40,610 bases of DNA, from positions 1 through 40,610 of the forward strand of contig DATBFX010000112.1 of assembly GCA_036558305.1 (NCBI GenBank), written 5' to 3'. Positions within the stretch are counted from its first letter, which is position 1, and every line of letters starts with the position of its first letter. This document shows, piece after piece, positions 9,422-16,756 of the stretch. The position numbers and the translations under genes were made by a program. The DNA comes from DATBFX01 sp036558305. GTDB lineage: Bacteria > Chloroflexota > Chloroflexia > Thermomicrobiales > UBA6265. The notes beneath the pieces were generated by a model. That model was not told the origin of the DNA, did no database searches, and saw nothing but the letters and a program-made list of their open reading frames with translations.

Positions 9422-9640
9422 GATCCCTTCCTCCCCTACGTCGCCTGCTACGAACCGTCCCGCCTCTGCCGCGCCACCCCCGACGGCCGCCTCGGTCTCC
9501 TGATCGACGACCCGGAGGCCCACACCCTCTGCCACCCGACCAACTGCGCCTTCCGTGGCACCGACCTCTTCACCGCCAACCTCGGCCGCTGGCACGTCAC
9601 GCGGATCGACGCCGGAATCGAGGGCTTGCCCCTGTTGTAG
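9422..9640 (+). pseudogene. C-terminal remnant of an SMP-30/gluconolactonase-family gene
   Basis: About 72 codons ending at TAG 9638-9640 translate to a recognisable C-terminus of the SMP-30/gluconolactonase/LRE beta-propeller family: a segment with LGLLIDDPEAHTL, then NCAFRGTDLFTANLGRWH and a terminal VTRID. A complete member has about 290-300 residues, so roughly three quarters are gone. No start or upstream propeller blades are seen; the upstream DNA is the promoter region of the GH38 gene. A sugar lactonase would fit the carbohydrate theme of the neighbouring genes. I infer a deletion scar, since the next bases match a different gene tail on the opposite strand. Confidence 0.7.
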
Positions 9641-9715
9641 TCCGGGCCGCTCGACCAGCGACCGCACCGGCGTCGGCGCCCACCGGTTCCAGCGCCCCAT
9701 CAACCGCATCGTCGC
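9641..9715 (-). pseudogene. Remnant of an MMPL transporter C-terminus
   Basis: On the minus strand this stretch reads ATMRLMGRWNRWAPTPVR followed by SLVERPGL, closely matching the tail of the intact MMPL transporter at 10438-12780 (ATMRLMGRWNWWAPSSVR, then ALVDRLGL). The DNA is also clearly similar to 10493-10565. Only about 25 codons remain. It abuts the stop codon of the gluconolactonase remnant, so the two tails meet head to head. Confidence 0.65.
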
Positions 9716-9828
9716 GTCGATTTGGTCAACACCGTGCGGGAGAGGCGCAGCGTGTTGCACCTCTCCCGCGTGGCGCACATGACCCCGCACCGACGGTGGG
9801 GCATTCTTCGTCGTTCCGGTCCGCGGGA

Positions 9829-10377
9829 TCAGGCGCCGGGCCGTTCGTCGCGCAGCGGCGTGGGCGCCACGACGGTGTCGAGCCGTCCGGTCGCCACGTC
9901 GTAGACGAGTCCCGAGACGATGAGCCCGGCGGGGAGCGAGGGATTCGCTCTCAGGGCGGCGACGTCGACCCGGACCGCCGCATACGGGTCACCCACCGCC
10001 TCGGCCTCCAATCCGTCCGATGCGACGCCGAGATAGGGGGCCAGCCGGTCGGGGACCCGGGCGAGGCGGGTGATCCCGCAGTCGGTGTGGTGCAACACCA
10101 CGAGGTTGAATTCGCCCAGGGGACCGGCGCCCTCGAGCTGCGGGATCATCGCGAGCAGACCCATCGTCTGCAGCGTCGCCGGCGTGATGCGACCGCCGAT
10201 GTTACGGATCACGATCGCCTCGCCCTGCTGCAGACCCAGCACGTGAGCGGGGTCGACGCGCGGATCGGCGCAGCCGACGACCATCGTGCGCAGCGTCGGC
10301 ATGAGGGAGAGGTCTGCGGAGAAGCGATGCGCGGCGAACTCCTCGTTGCGCCTGGTCAGGCTATCGATGATGGTCAT
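9829..10377 (-). CDS. Beta-class carbonic anhydrase
   Basis: A 182-residue cytoplasmic enzyme for interconversion of carbon dioxide and bicarbonate. The zinc and active-site motifs are complete: CADPR (Cys36, Asp38, Arg40) and HHTDCG (His97, Cys100), with RNIGGRI between them. The length fits the short bacterial beta-class form. The start is the ATG at 10377, seven bases after TAGGAG on the minus strand. It lies 60 bp downstream of the MMPL gene on the same strand and probably ends that transcript, which would place it under the TetR-type regulator upstream. Whether it supports the transporter or is simply co-transcribed cannot be told. Confidence 0.92.
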   Translation of the reverse strand: MTIIDSLTRRNEEFAAHRFSADLSLMPTLRTMVVGCADPRVDPAHVLGLQQGEAIVIRNIGGRITPATLQTMGLLAMIPQLEGAGPLGEFNLVVLHHTDCGITRLARVPDRLAPYLGVASDGLEAEAVGDPYAAVRVDVAALRANPSLPAGLIVSGLVYDVATGRLDTVVAPTPLRDERPGA

Positions 10378-10437
10378 GGCACGACTCCTATCTGTGAACG
10401 GTTGAGGCTTGTCAGAAGGAGACACCCGCGGCGACCT

Positions 10438-12780
10438 TCAGTCCGCGGCCCCGATGCCGGCGCGCGCCACCTCGCTGCGCGCAAGGCCGAGTCGATCGAC
10501 GAGCGCGCGCACCGACGACGGCGCCCACCAGTTCCAGCGCCCCATCAGGCGCATCGTTGCCGGGACCAGGAGGGCGCGAACGATCGTCGCGTCGATCAGG
10601 ACGGCCAGAGCCAGACCGAAGCCCAGGCTCTTGATGACCACGATGTCGGCCAGCAGGAAGCCGCCGAAGGCGATGATCATGATCGCGGCGGCGCCGGTGA
10701 TCGTCTTTGCCGTCCGCTCCAGCCCGACGGCGACGGCGGCGGTGTTGTCGCCCGTCCGCTCGTACTCCTCCTGGACGCGGGTCAGCATCAGGACCTCGTA
10801 GTCCATGCTCAGCCCGAAGAGGATGCAGAACATCAGGATCGGCGTCGTCGAGATGATCTGGCCGGTCGCCTGGAACCCGAGCAGCCCCTCCAGCCGCCCG
10901 TCCTGGAAAACGAGGACGAGGGTCCCGAGCGAGGCGGTGATCGACAGCAGCGTCATCGCGATCGCCTTGAGCGGCAGGAAGACCGAGCCGAAGGTGAGGA
11001 GGAGGATCAGGTAGGAGCCGGCGATGACGAAAACGAGCGCCGGGACGATCCCCGCGTTGATCCCGTCGACCGTATCGACATCGGTCGCCGCGGGCCCGCC
11101 GACCTCGACTCGCAGCTCGGTCGGGTCGATCGTCCGCAGGTCGCGCACGACCTGCTGCAGCTTGGCGCTCTCGGCGTCGGCGACGATCTCGACGAGGGTG
11201 GCATCGCCGCGCACGCGCTCGCCGATCACCGGTTGCAGCCCCGTCGGCAGTGTTGCCGGATCGCCGTCGTAGGCGTCCCAGTTCACGCCGGCCGCCGCGG
11301 CGTCGGTGACGACGCTCTCGATCCGCGTGACGTGCGGCACCGTTGCCGCCCGCGCCACGAAGCCGCGTAGCGCCTGGATGCTCGCCGCCGAGAGAGCGTT
11401 CCCATCCTTCGCGGTCACGATCACCGGCACGGGATCCGATTCACCGGCCGGAAAATCGGTCCGCAGCCGTTCGGTGGCGTCCCGTGCCGGGTTGCCGGTC
11501 GGCAGGACATCCGGTCCACCCGGCGTCAGGTCGAGCCGCAGGAACGGCACGCCCGCCAGCAGGAGCACGACCAGCAGCGGCACCAGCACCGCGACCGGCC
11601 GCCGCATCACCGCGGTGGCGACCCCATGCCAGAACCCGGACGAGGACCCTAAAGGGTACCCAGGACTGAGGACTGAGGACTGAGTTCCCTGTCGACCGTC
11701 GTCTGTCGTCTGTCGACTCTCCTCTGCCCGCCTGCCCGCCTGCCCGCCTACCCGCCTCCCTATCGGGACCGCGTTGATCCGGTCGCCCAGGACGCCGAGC
11801 ATCGCCGGCAGGAAGGTCAGCCCGTAGACCAGCGCGAGCGCGACGACGATCATCCCCGCGTCGCCCATCGAGTGGAGGGCCGGCAGCGGGAAGAAGTGGG
11901 TCGCGGAGAGCCCGAAGATGACGGTGATGCCGGAGAAGAAGATCGATTTGCCGACCGTCGCCATCGTGACGGAGAGCGCTTCGTCGACCGGTCGCCGCCG
12001 CAACTCCTCGCGGAAGCGGGCAACCATGAAGAGGGAGTAGTCGACGCCGAGCGCCAGCCCGAGCCCCGTGACGACGTTGATCGCGACGACCGACTGCTGG
12101 CCGAAGTTCGCCAGGAGGAGGACGGCCGCGACCGAGCCGACGATGGCCAGCGCGCCGACCAGCAGCGGCAAACCGGCCGCAACCAGGCTGCCGAAGATGA
12201 CGACCTGAACCAGAAGCGTCAGCGGGACCGTGGCCGTCTCGGCGCGGGCGATCCCCTTCTCCACCTGGGTGGTGATCTCCTCGCCGATCGCCGGATCGCC
12301 GGCGACCGTGACCGTCAGCCCGGCCGGCTTGGCGGCCGCCGCGACATCGTCGCGCCAACCGTCGAGCCCCTTTTGCGCCTCGTCGTCGCTGGCGTTCAGG
12401 AGGGCGACCGCATAGGTGCTCTGCCCGTCGTTGGAGACGAAGCGCGGGTTGCCGGTGGACCAGGTCGTCAGCACCTGGACGACGCGCTGGTCATGGGCCA
12501 GGGGCGCGAGCGCGGCCTCGACCCCCGCCCGGACGGCCGGATCGCTCACCGGGCGGCCGGCGTCGAAGATGAAGACGATCGAGGTGCGGCCGCGACCGAA
12601 CTCGTCGGCGAGCTGCCGGTCGACGCGGGCCGACTCCGCGTGGTCGTTGGCGAAACCGCTCGACGAGAGCGACCCGCCGACCGCGACCATGAGCACGATC
12701 GATGCGACCAACCCGAGACCGGAGAGCGCGAGCGCGAGCTTTCGGTTGCGATAGAGCGAAAATCCCCAGCGCGCGAACAT
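10438..12780 (-). CDS. MMPL-family (RND superfamily) transporter
   Basis: A 780-residue membrane protein with the duplicated RND layout: a first transmembrane helix (about 14-34), an extracytoplasmic domain, a five-to-six-helix bundle with GLGLALGVDYSLFMVARF, then a second helix, domain and bundle with FGLSMDYEVLMLTRVQEE. The paired GxDY motifs are the proton-relay regions of the family. Substrates are usually lipids or hydrophobic compounds; none can be assigned here. The ATG at 12780 follows AGGGAGG by six to seven bases. Residues about 341-373 are an unusual low-complexity linker encoded by three tandem-repeat arrays (11661-11760), lying between the two halves where it is probably tolerated. 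It lies directly downstream of the TetR-type regulator, a common pairing for efflux systems. Confidence 0.92.
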   Translation of the reverse strand: MFARWGFSLYRNRKLALALSGLGLVASIVLMVAVGGSLSSSGFANDHAESARVDRQLADEFGRGRTSIVFIFDAGRPVSDPAVRAGVEAALAPLAHDQRVVQVLTTWSTGNPRFVSNDGQSTYAVALLNASDDEAQKGLDGWRDDVAAAAKPAGLTVTVAGDPAIGEEITTQVEKGIARAETATVPLTLLVQVVIFGSLVAAGLPLLVGALAIVGSVAAVLLLANFGQQSVVAINVVTGLGLALGVDYSLFMVARFREELRRRPVDEALSVTMATVGKSIFFSGITVIFGLSATHFFPLPALHSMGDAGMIVVALALVYGLTFLPAMLGVLGDRINAVPIGRRVGGQAGRRAEESRQTTDDGRQGTQSSVLSPGYPLGSSSGFWHGVATAVMRRPVAVLVPLLVVLLLAGVPFLRLDLTPGGPDVLPTGNPARDATERLRTDFPAGESDPVPVIVTAKDGNALSAASIQALRGFVARAATVPHVTRIESVVTDAAAAGVNWDAYDGDPATLPTGLQPVIGERVRGDATLVEIVADAESAKLQQVVRDLRTIDPTELRVEVGGPAATDVDTVDGINAGIVPALVFVIAGSYLILLLTFGSVFLPLKAIAMTLLSITASLGTLVLVFQDGRLEGLLGFQATGQIISTTPILMFCILFGLSMDYEVLMLTRVQEEYERTGDNTAAVAVGLERTAKTITGAAAIMIIAFGGFLLADIVVIKSLGFGLALAVLIDATIVRALLVPATMRLMGRWNWWAPSSVRALVDRLGLARSEVARAGIGAAD
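11661..11760. repeat. Three short tandem-repeat arrays inside the MMPL coding sequence
   Basis: On the plus strand there are three copies of GGACTGA from 11663, then reiterated TCGTCTG-type words (about 11691-11719), then five GCCTGCCC-like octamers with drift (about 11723-11760). They fall in the linker joining the two MMPL halves and keep the frame open. Confidence 0.8.
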
Positions 12781-12863
12781 GGCAATGCCTCCCTACGACC
12801 GCCGGCTCCCCGGCGGCGCGATCGACAATTTCGATTGCGTGTAGCGGTGCCGGTCGGTCGACC

Positions 12864-12891
12864 GGCTAACGGCTATCGGCTATCGGCTATC
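12864..12891. repeat. Heptamer tandem repeat containing the TetR stop codon
   Basis: Four consecutive heptamers, one GGCTAAC and three GGCTATC, lie between the MMPL start and the TetR gene. The stop codon of the regulator (12880-12882) is inside the array, so its last residues come from repeat sequence. Array contraction or expansion would alter the C-terminus slightly. Confidence 0.8.
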
Positions 12892-13560
12892 GACTGGTGT
12901 CTCGCGTCGCAGCACCCCGGTGGCGAGGAGCCGAAGTTTCGTCTCGAAGAGCGCGTCGAGCTCGGCGGAGCCCGCCCCTTCCGAGGCATTTGTCCCGGCC
13001 CTGGCCGCCAGGAGGCCGCTCAACTCGAGCATGACGAACCCGTGGACGGACGCCCAGCAGGCGGCCGCAACCACCTCGGGCGGCATCGACACGAACTGAC
13101 CCGCCTCGATGCCGCGGCGGGCGGTCGCAATGAGCAGGTCGAAGCCCCCCTTACTCCGCCCAAGCTCGATCTCGTTGGGCGTAAAGCCGGCGACCGTCGA
13201 GCTGAAGACGAGGCGGAACAGCTCGGAGTTTTCCAGGGCGTAGGCGCGGTAGGCGCGGCCGAGCTCGCCCATCGCCTCCGCGGGCGAGACGTCGGCGGGT
13301 AGAGCGGCCAGCGCCCGTGCCATCCGGCCGGCGAGCCCGTCCGCCCCTTCGAAGTAGAGCGCCCGGCAGACATCCTCCCGAGCGGGAAAGTATTCGTAGA
13401 GGGCAGCCGGCGAGTATCCGAGGTCGCGGGCGATGGCGCGCATCGAGAGGTGCGCGATCCCTTCGGTGGCGATCAGCCGGCGGGTCGACTCGAGGATCGC
13501 CTCCCGCATCTCCTGGCGCGCCCGCTCCCGCCTCGCCGCCGCCCCCGTTGCCGTCACCAT
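12880..13560 (-). CDS. TetR/AcrR-family transcriptional regulator
   Basis: A 226-residue one-component repressor type. Residues 12-60 form the DNA-binding domain: an N-terminal helix with ILESTRRLIATEG, then the helix-turn-helix LSMRAIARDLGYSPAALYEYF, which is the classical TetR signature. The rest is helical with a variable ligand pocket, including a TetR_C-like segment with FRLVFSSTVAGF. The start is uncertain: the ATG at 13560 has GGAGG only two bases upstream, while the GTG at 13557 would have five-base spacing. Upstream lie a strong promoter and two identical-core palindromes, so autoregulation is likely, together with control of the MMPL and carbonic anhydrase genes downstream and perhaps the divergent oxidoreductase. 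Confidence 0.9.
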   Translation of the reverse strand: MVTATGAAARRERARQEMREAILESTRRLIATEGIAHLSMRAIARDLGYSPAALYEYFPAREDVCRALYFEGADGLAGRMARALAALPADVSPAEAMGELGRAYRAYALENSELFRLVFSSTVAGFTPNEIELGRSKGGFDLLIATARRGIEAGQFVSMPPEVVAAACWASVHGFVMLELSGLLAARAGTNASEGAGSAELDALFETKLRLLATGVLRRETPVDSR

Positions 13561-13573
13561 CGCCTCCACAACT

Positions 13574-13590
13574 ACCGAACGCCGTTCGGT
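13574..13590. promoter_or_regulatory. TetR operator candidate O1
   Basis: A perfect 17-base palindrome, ACCGAACGCCGTTCGGT, with 8-base arms around one central base. It lies just downstream of the predicted TetR transcript start and upstream of its start codon. The inner 15 bases are identical to the second site at 13642-13658. Confidence 0.75.
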
Positions 13591-13605
13591 TGATCAACCA
13601 TCGAT

Positions 13606-13634
13606 AGGTTAGCGCCGGCTTGGCCGTCTGTCAA
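13606..13634 (-). promoter_or_regulatory. TetR gene promoter
   Basis: On the minus strand a perfect TTGACA (13629-13634) is followed after 17 bases by TAACCT (13606-13611). The two operator candidates flank it on both sides, one just upstream of the -35 and one just downstream of the expected start. Confidence 0.65.
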
Positions 13635-13641
13635 TAGGTAT

Positions 13642-13658
13642 TCCGAACGCCGTTCGGA
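13642..13658. promoter_or_regulatory. TetR operator candidate O2
   Basis: A perfect 17-base palindrome, TCCGAACGCCGTTCGGA, sharing the 15-base core of O1. The two centres are 68 bases apart. This copy is placed to affect both the TetR promoter and any rightward promoter of the oxidoreductase gene. Confidence 0.75.
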
Positions 13659-13750
13659 GACCTGTCTGGCGATCGGAATGATGCGTCGCGGTAAGCTTGC
13701 ACGCCGCCGGCGTCCGGACCGGTCCGTTCGATCCAGAGGAGGAACGTTGC

Positions 13751-14800
13751 ATGCCGCTGCGTATCGTACACGTCGGTCTCGGTGGCTGGGGTCGAGACTG
13801 GGCAACGAACGTCGTGCCCAACGTCAAAGCGGTGGAACCGGTCGCCTGGGTCGATGCCGACACGACCACACTGGCGGCCGCGCGAAAGACCCTCACGCTC
13901 CCGGTCGATCGTTGTTACCCGACCCTCGCGGCGGCAATCGAGGCGGTCCCCGCCGATGCCGTGTTGATCACGACGCCGATCGGCGCCCACGTCCCCGTCG
14001 CGCTCGAAGCGCTGGCAGCCGGCAAGCACGTGCTCGTCGAAAAACCGTTCGCCCCGAGTGTCGACGAAGCGCGCAAAGCGGTCGAGACCGCCGAGGCGCG
14101 CGGGTTGGTGCTGATGGTCAGCCAGAACTACCGCTTCTTTCCAGCGCCGCGCACCGTTGCCGACCTGATCGCCGGCGGAGAACTCGGCGCGGTCGGCGCC
14201 ATCGCCGTCGATTTCCGGCGCAACGTCACCTCCTTGCCCGGACGCGAGCGCCACTTCGCCCTCGCCCACCCCCTCCTCGTCGACATGGCGATCCACCACT
14301 TCGACCTGATGCGGCTGATCCTCGGCCGCGAGGCCAAATCCGCCTCTTGCCAGACCTGGAACCCGCCCTGGAGCCCCTTTGCCGGCGACGCGGCCGGGGC
14401 GGCCACGATCGCCTTCGACGGAGGCGCCGTCGCGTCCTGGCGCGGCAGTTGGGTCAGCCCCGGCGAACAGACCGCCTGGGCCGGCGAGTGGCGCGTCGAA
14501 TGCGCCGGCGGCGAGATCCGCTGGACCAGCCGCGGCGAGTTGGGCGGTCCGAGTGCCGATTGCGTCGAAGTCCGCTCGTTGGATGCTCCGGCCCGCGCAC
14601 TCACGCTGAAACCCGTTCGCGCGCAGGGTCGCGCGGGTACCCTGACCGCCTTCGCCGCCGCGGTTGGCTCGGACCAGGAACCGGAAACGTCGGGCCGGGA
14701 CAACCTCAAGACCCTCGCGTTGGTCGCGGCCGTCGTGGCGTCGGCCGCGACCGGTCGGACCGTCCTCTTGTCTGCCGAAGCGGAAAAAGACGTCCAATAG
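13751..14800 (+). CDS. Gfo/Idh/MocA-family NAD(P)-dependent oxidoreductase
   Basis: A 349-residue enzyme with an N-terminal Rossmann fold and a C-terminal alpha/beta substrate domain. GLGGWG at residues 9-14 is the dinucleotide loop, and EKPFAPSVDEA (Glu97-Lys98-Pro99) is the family's catalytic motif. DMAIHHFDLMRLILG in the second half is the conserved helix with a His near the active site. Members oxidise or reduce sugars, inositols and sugar acids, so a role in the locus's carbohydrate metabolism is plausible. The ATG at 13751 is preceded by GAGGAGG at eight bases. It is divergent from the TetR gene, with both operator candidates in between. Confidence 0.92.
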   Translation: MPLRIVHVGLGGWGRDWATNVVPNVKAVEPVAWVDADTTTLAAARKTLTLPVDRCYPTLAAAIEAVPADAVLITTPIGAHVPVALEALAAGKHVLVEKPFAPSVDEARKAVETAEARGLVLMVSQNYRFFPAPRTVADLIAGGELGAVGAIAVDFRRNVTSLPGRERHFALAHPLLVDMAIHHFDLMRLILGREAKSASCQTWNPPWSPFAGDAAGAATIAFDGGAVASWRGSWVSPGEQTAWAGEWRVECAGGEIRWTSRGELGGPSADCVEVRSLDAPARALTLKPVRAQGRAGTLTAFAAAVGSDQEPETSGRDNLKTLALVAAVVASAATGRTVLLSAEAEKDVQ

Positions 14801-14828
14801 TCACCTTCGGATCCCCCTTCACGATCCG

Positions 14829-14850
14829 GGGCAGGTCGCCGTGCCTGCCC
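14829..14850 (+). terminator. Weak hairpin after the oxidoreductase gene
   Basis: Arms GGGCAGG (14829-14835) and CCTGCCC (14844-14850) pair perfectly around an eight-base loop 28 bases after the stop codon. There is no T-run, so termination is only a possibility. Confidence 0.3.
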
Positions 14851-15159
14851 TCGTCCACCAACGCGTCTCGTCGATACCGCACGGGTCGTCCGGCAACCGG
14901 TACCACGGCGGCGTAGGAGCGTCTCATGCCCCATCAGCGGCCCGGGTCGCCCAGGCGACCGGTGGCGACGCCGGGTGGCACAACCCGTGCGCCGCCGTCC
15001 GTAGCGGCGCATCCCGCGGGTGCCACGATCGCCAAACGAAGGGAGCCGAAAACGACAGAGCGAGGACCGCCACCCCCGCCCCACACTCGCTGCCGACCCA
15101 TCGCACCCGACGACTCACCTCGTCCCCAGCCGCGGCACGGACCGCGAAAGAGGTTCCCG
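14851..15159. other. Non-coding interval before the cupredoxin gene
   Basis: No convincing gene, promoter or structured RNA was recognised. Open frames here have atypical Arg/Pro-rich translations. One short inverted repeat of GGTCGCC and GGCGACC lies near 14947. The last bases hold AAAGAGG, the ribosome site of the cupredoxin gene. Confidence 0.5.
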
Positions 15160-16014
15160 ATGAAACCATCCCTCCCGACCCGCTGGCTCGTCCCCGTTGC
15201 GGTGGTCGCCCTGACCGGTTTCGTCGCCTTCGGGGCTTCCCCCGGCGCGGCGCAACAGGCGGACACTACGCCCCACCCCGACCACATCCATCAGGGCAGT
15301 TGCGCCCAACTCGACCCCAATCCGCAGTATCCGCTCAACAACGTCACCCAGCGCATGAACGGCGACTCGACGCCCAGTCCCTCGGATTTCGTGGGCGCGC
15401 AGTCCGCCATCCCGGTTGAGACCTCGTCGACCGAGATCGACGTCAAACTCGACGACCTGCTGTCCTCGCCCCACGCGCTCAACGTCCACGAGAGCGCGCA
15501 AAACATCCCCCACTACATCGCCTGCGGCGACCTCGGCGGCTACGTGATCAGCGATACCCTCGTCATCGGTCTCTTCCCACAAAACAACTCCGGATTCTCG
15601 GGCGTCGCGATCCTGCAACGGGACGGTGACAAAACCCGGGTCGACGTCTACCTCATCCAGTCCGGCGGAGCGCAGGCAGGCGGAGCGGCTACCCCGGCAG
15701 CCGCGGGCTCGCCGGCGGCCACGACCGGCGGCGGTCAGGCGGCCACCTCCCCCACCGTCAACCTGGAGGACATCAAATTCGATCCGAACGAGTTGACCAT
15801 CCCGGCCAACACCGCCGTGACGGTCAACCTCGTCAACAAGGGCGCCAGCATCCACAACTTCAACATCGACCAACTCAACGTCCACTCGGGCGATATCCAA
15901 CCGGGGCAAACCGGGTCCGTCACGATCAATGCCCCCGCCGGTGACTACCAGTACTACTGTGCGGTCCCCGGTCACAAAGAGGCCGGCATGGTCGGCACGC
16001 TCCACGTCCAATAA
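15160..16014 (+). CDS. Secreted cupredoxin-domain protein
   Basis: A 284-residue exported protein. Residues 1-31 form a Sec-type signal peptide ending near PGAAQQA. Residues about 35-165 are a domain of unknown role opening with HPDHIHQGSC. A Gly/Ala/Thr-rich linker follows. The C-terminal 95 residues form a plastocyanin-like cupredoxin: the type 1 copper ligands can be read as His in SIHNFN and Cys, His and Met in YYCAVPGHKEAGM. It would bind copper outside the membrane and may carry electrons. The ATG at 15160 has AAAGAGG six bases upstream. A second cupredoxin-like protein is encoded at 24610-25497. No redox partner is adjacent. Confidence 0.88.
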   Translation: MKPSLPTRWLVPVAVVALTGFVAFGASPGAAQQADTTPHPDHIHQGSCAQLDPNPQYPLNNVTQRMNGDSTPSPSDFVGAQSAIPVETSSTEIDVKLDDLLSSPHALNVHESAQNIPHYIACGDLGGYVISDTLVIGLFPQNNSGFSGVAILQRDGDKTRVDVYLIQSGGAQAGGAATPAAAGSPAATTGGGQAATSPTVNLEDIKFDPNELTIPANTAVTVNLVNKGASIHNFNIDQLNVHSGDIQPGQTGSVTINAPAGDYQYYCAVPGHKEAGMVGTLHVQ

Positions 16015-16103
16015 GGGACCGCGGGGCCCAATTCATGGCGGGCGCATCGTCAATTGCCGGCGACGCGCCCGCTCCATCCTGGGGGCAGACTGGAGACCAG
16101 ACG

Positions 16104-16448
16104 ATGGACCGCTACGAACTGATCGCCGAAGCCATCAGGACGAAACAGCACGTTCGGGCCCGCTACCAGGGCGCCGCGCGCGTGCTTGCTCCCCACGCCC
16201 TGGGAACCAAACGCGGCACGCCCCACGTCCTCGCCTACCAATTCGCGGGCGAAAGCCGGAGCGGTCTCCCCGAAGGCGGCGAATGGCGCTGCCTGAATCT
16301 GGAGGAATTGGAAGACGTCTCGTTGCAACCCGGCCCCTGGCATTCGGCCGCGAACGTCTTCAATCCCCAGAGTTGCCTCGACGAGATCGACGTCGCCGTG
16401 GAGCCGTTCCCACCCTACGGCTCGAGCGAGCCCGCGCCGGCGACGTAA
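16104..16448 (+). CDS. Small WYL-domain-like protein
   Basis: A 114-residue protein resembling an isolated WYL-type ligand-binding domain: it has AIRTKQHVRARYQG, then APHALGTKRGTPHVLAYQF, WRCLNLEELEDV and a final beta strand. WYL domains usually sit in regulators and sense nucleotides or nucleic acid; this one has no DNA-binding domain attached. The ATG at 16104 is preceded by GGAG at eight bases and gives a start consistent with the domain edge. It follows the cupredoxin gene by 89 bp on the same strand. The family call is tentative. Confidence 0.6.
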   Translation: MDRYELIAEAIRTKQHVRARYQGAARVLAPHALGTKRGTPHVLAYQFAGESRSGLPEGGEWRCLNLEELEDVSLQPGPWHSAANVFNPQSCLDEIDVAVEPFPPYGSSEPAPAT

Positions 16449-16756
16449 GCTCGGGCGTTTACCGGGCGATGCCTTGGATTTGGACGCCGGCAGGGGGCGG
16501 TACCGCGCGCCGGGTCTTTTCCGTTCGGCCTGCTCCACGCCCGACTTGCACGGGCCACGACATTCGTGTTTGCTCGTTCTACGAGTAGGTGGCCATTCGT
16601 ACTTGGAACGCCGGGTCGAGCGGCGTCGGTCGTCAACGACGTGTCCGCGCCGCTTACGCCACGTCAGCCGCCTCGGATGCAAATCGACCAGTGACTGCCT
16701 GCGTCGCCCGTCGCGCCACGCCTCATCGGCCGATCTGGAACCTGGAATGGCGCCTG
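16449..16756. other. Interval without a recognised gene
   Basis: About 308 bases between two convergent genes. I see no coding frame with a ribosome site, no clear terminator and no repeats. Confidence 0.5.
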
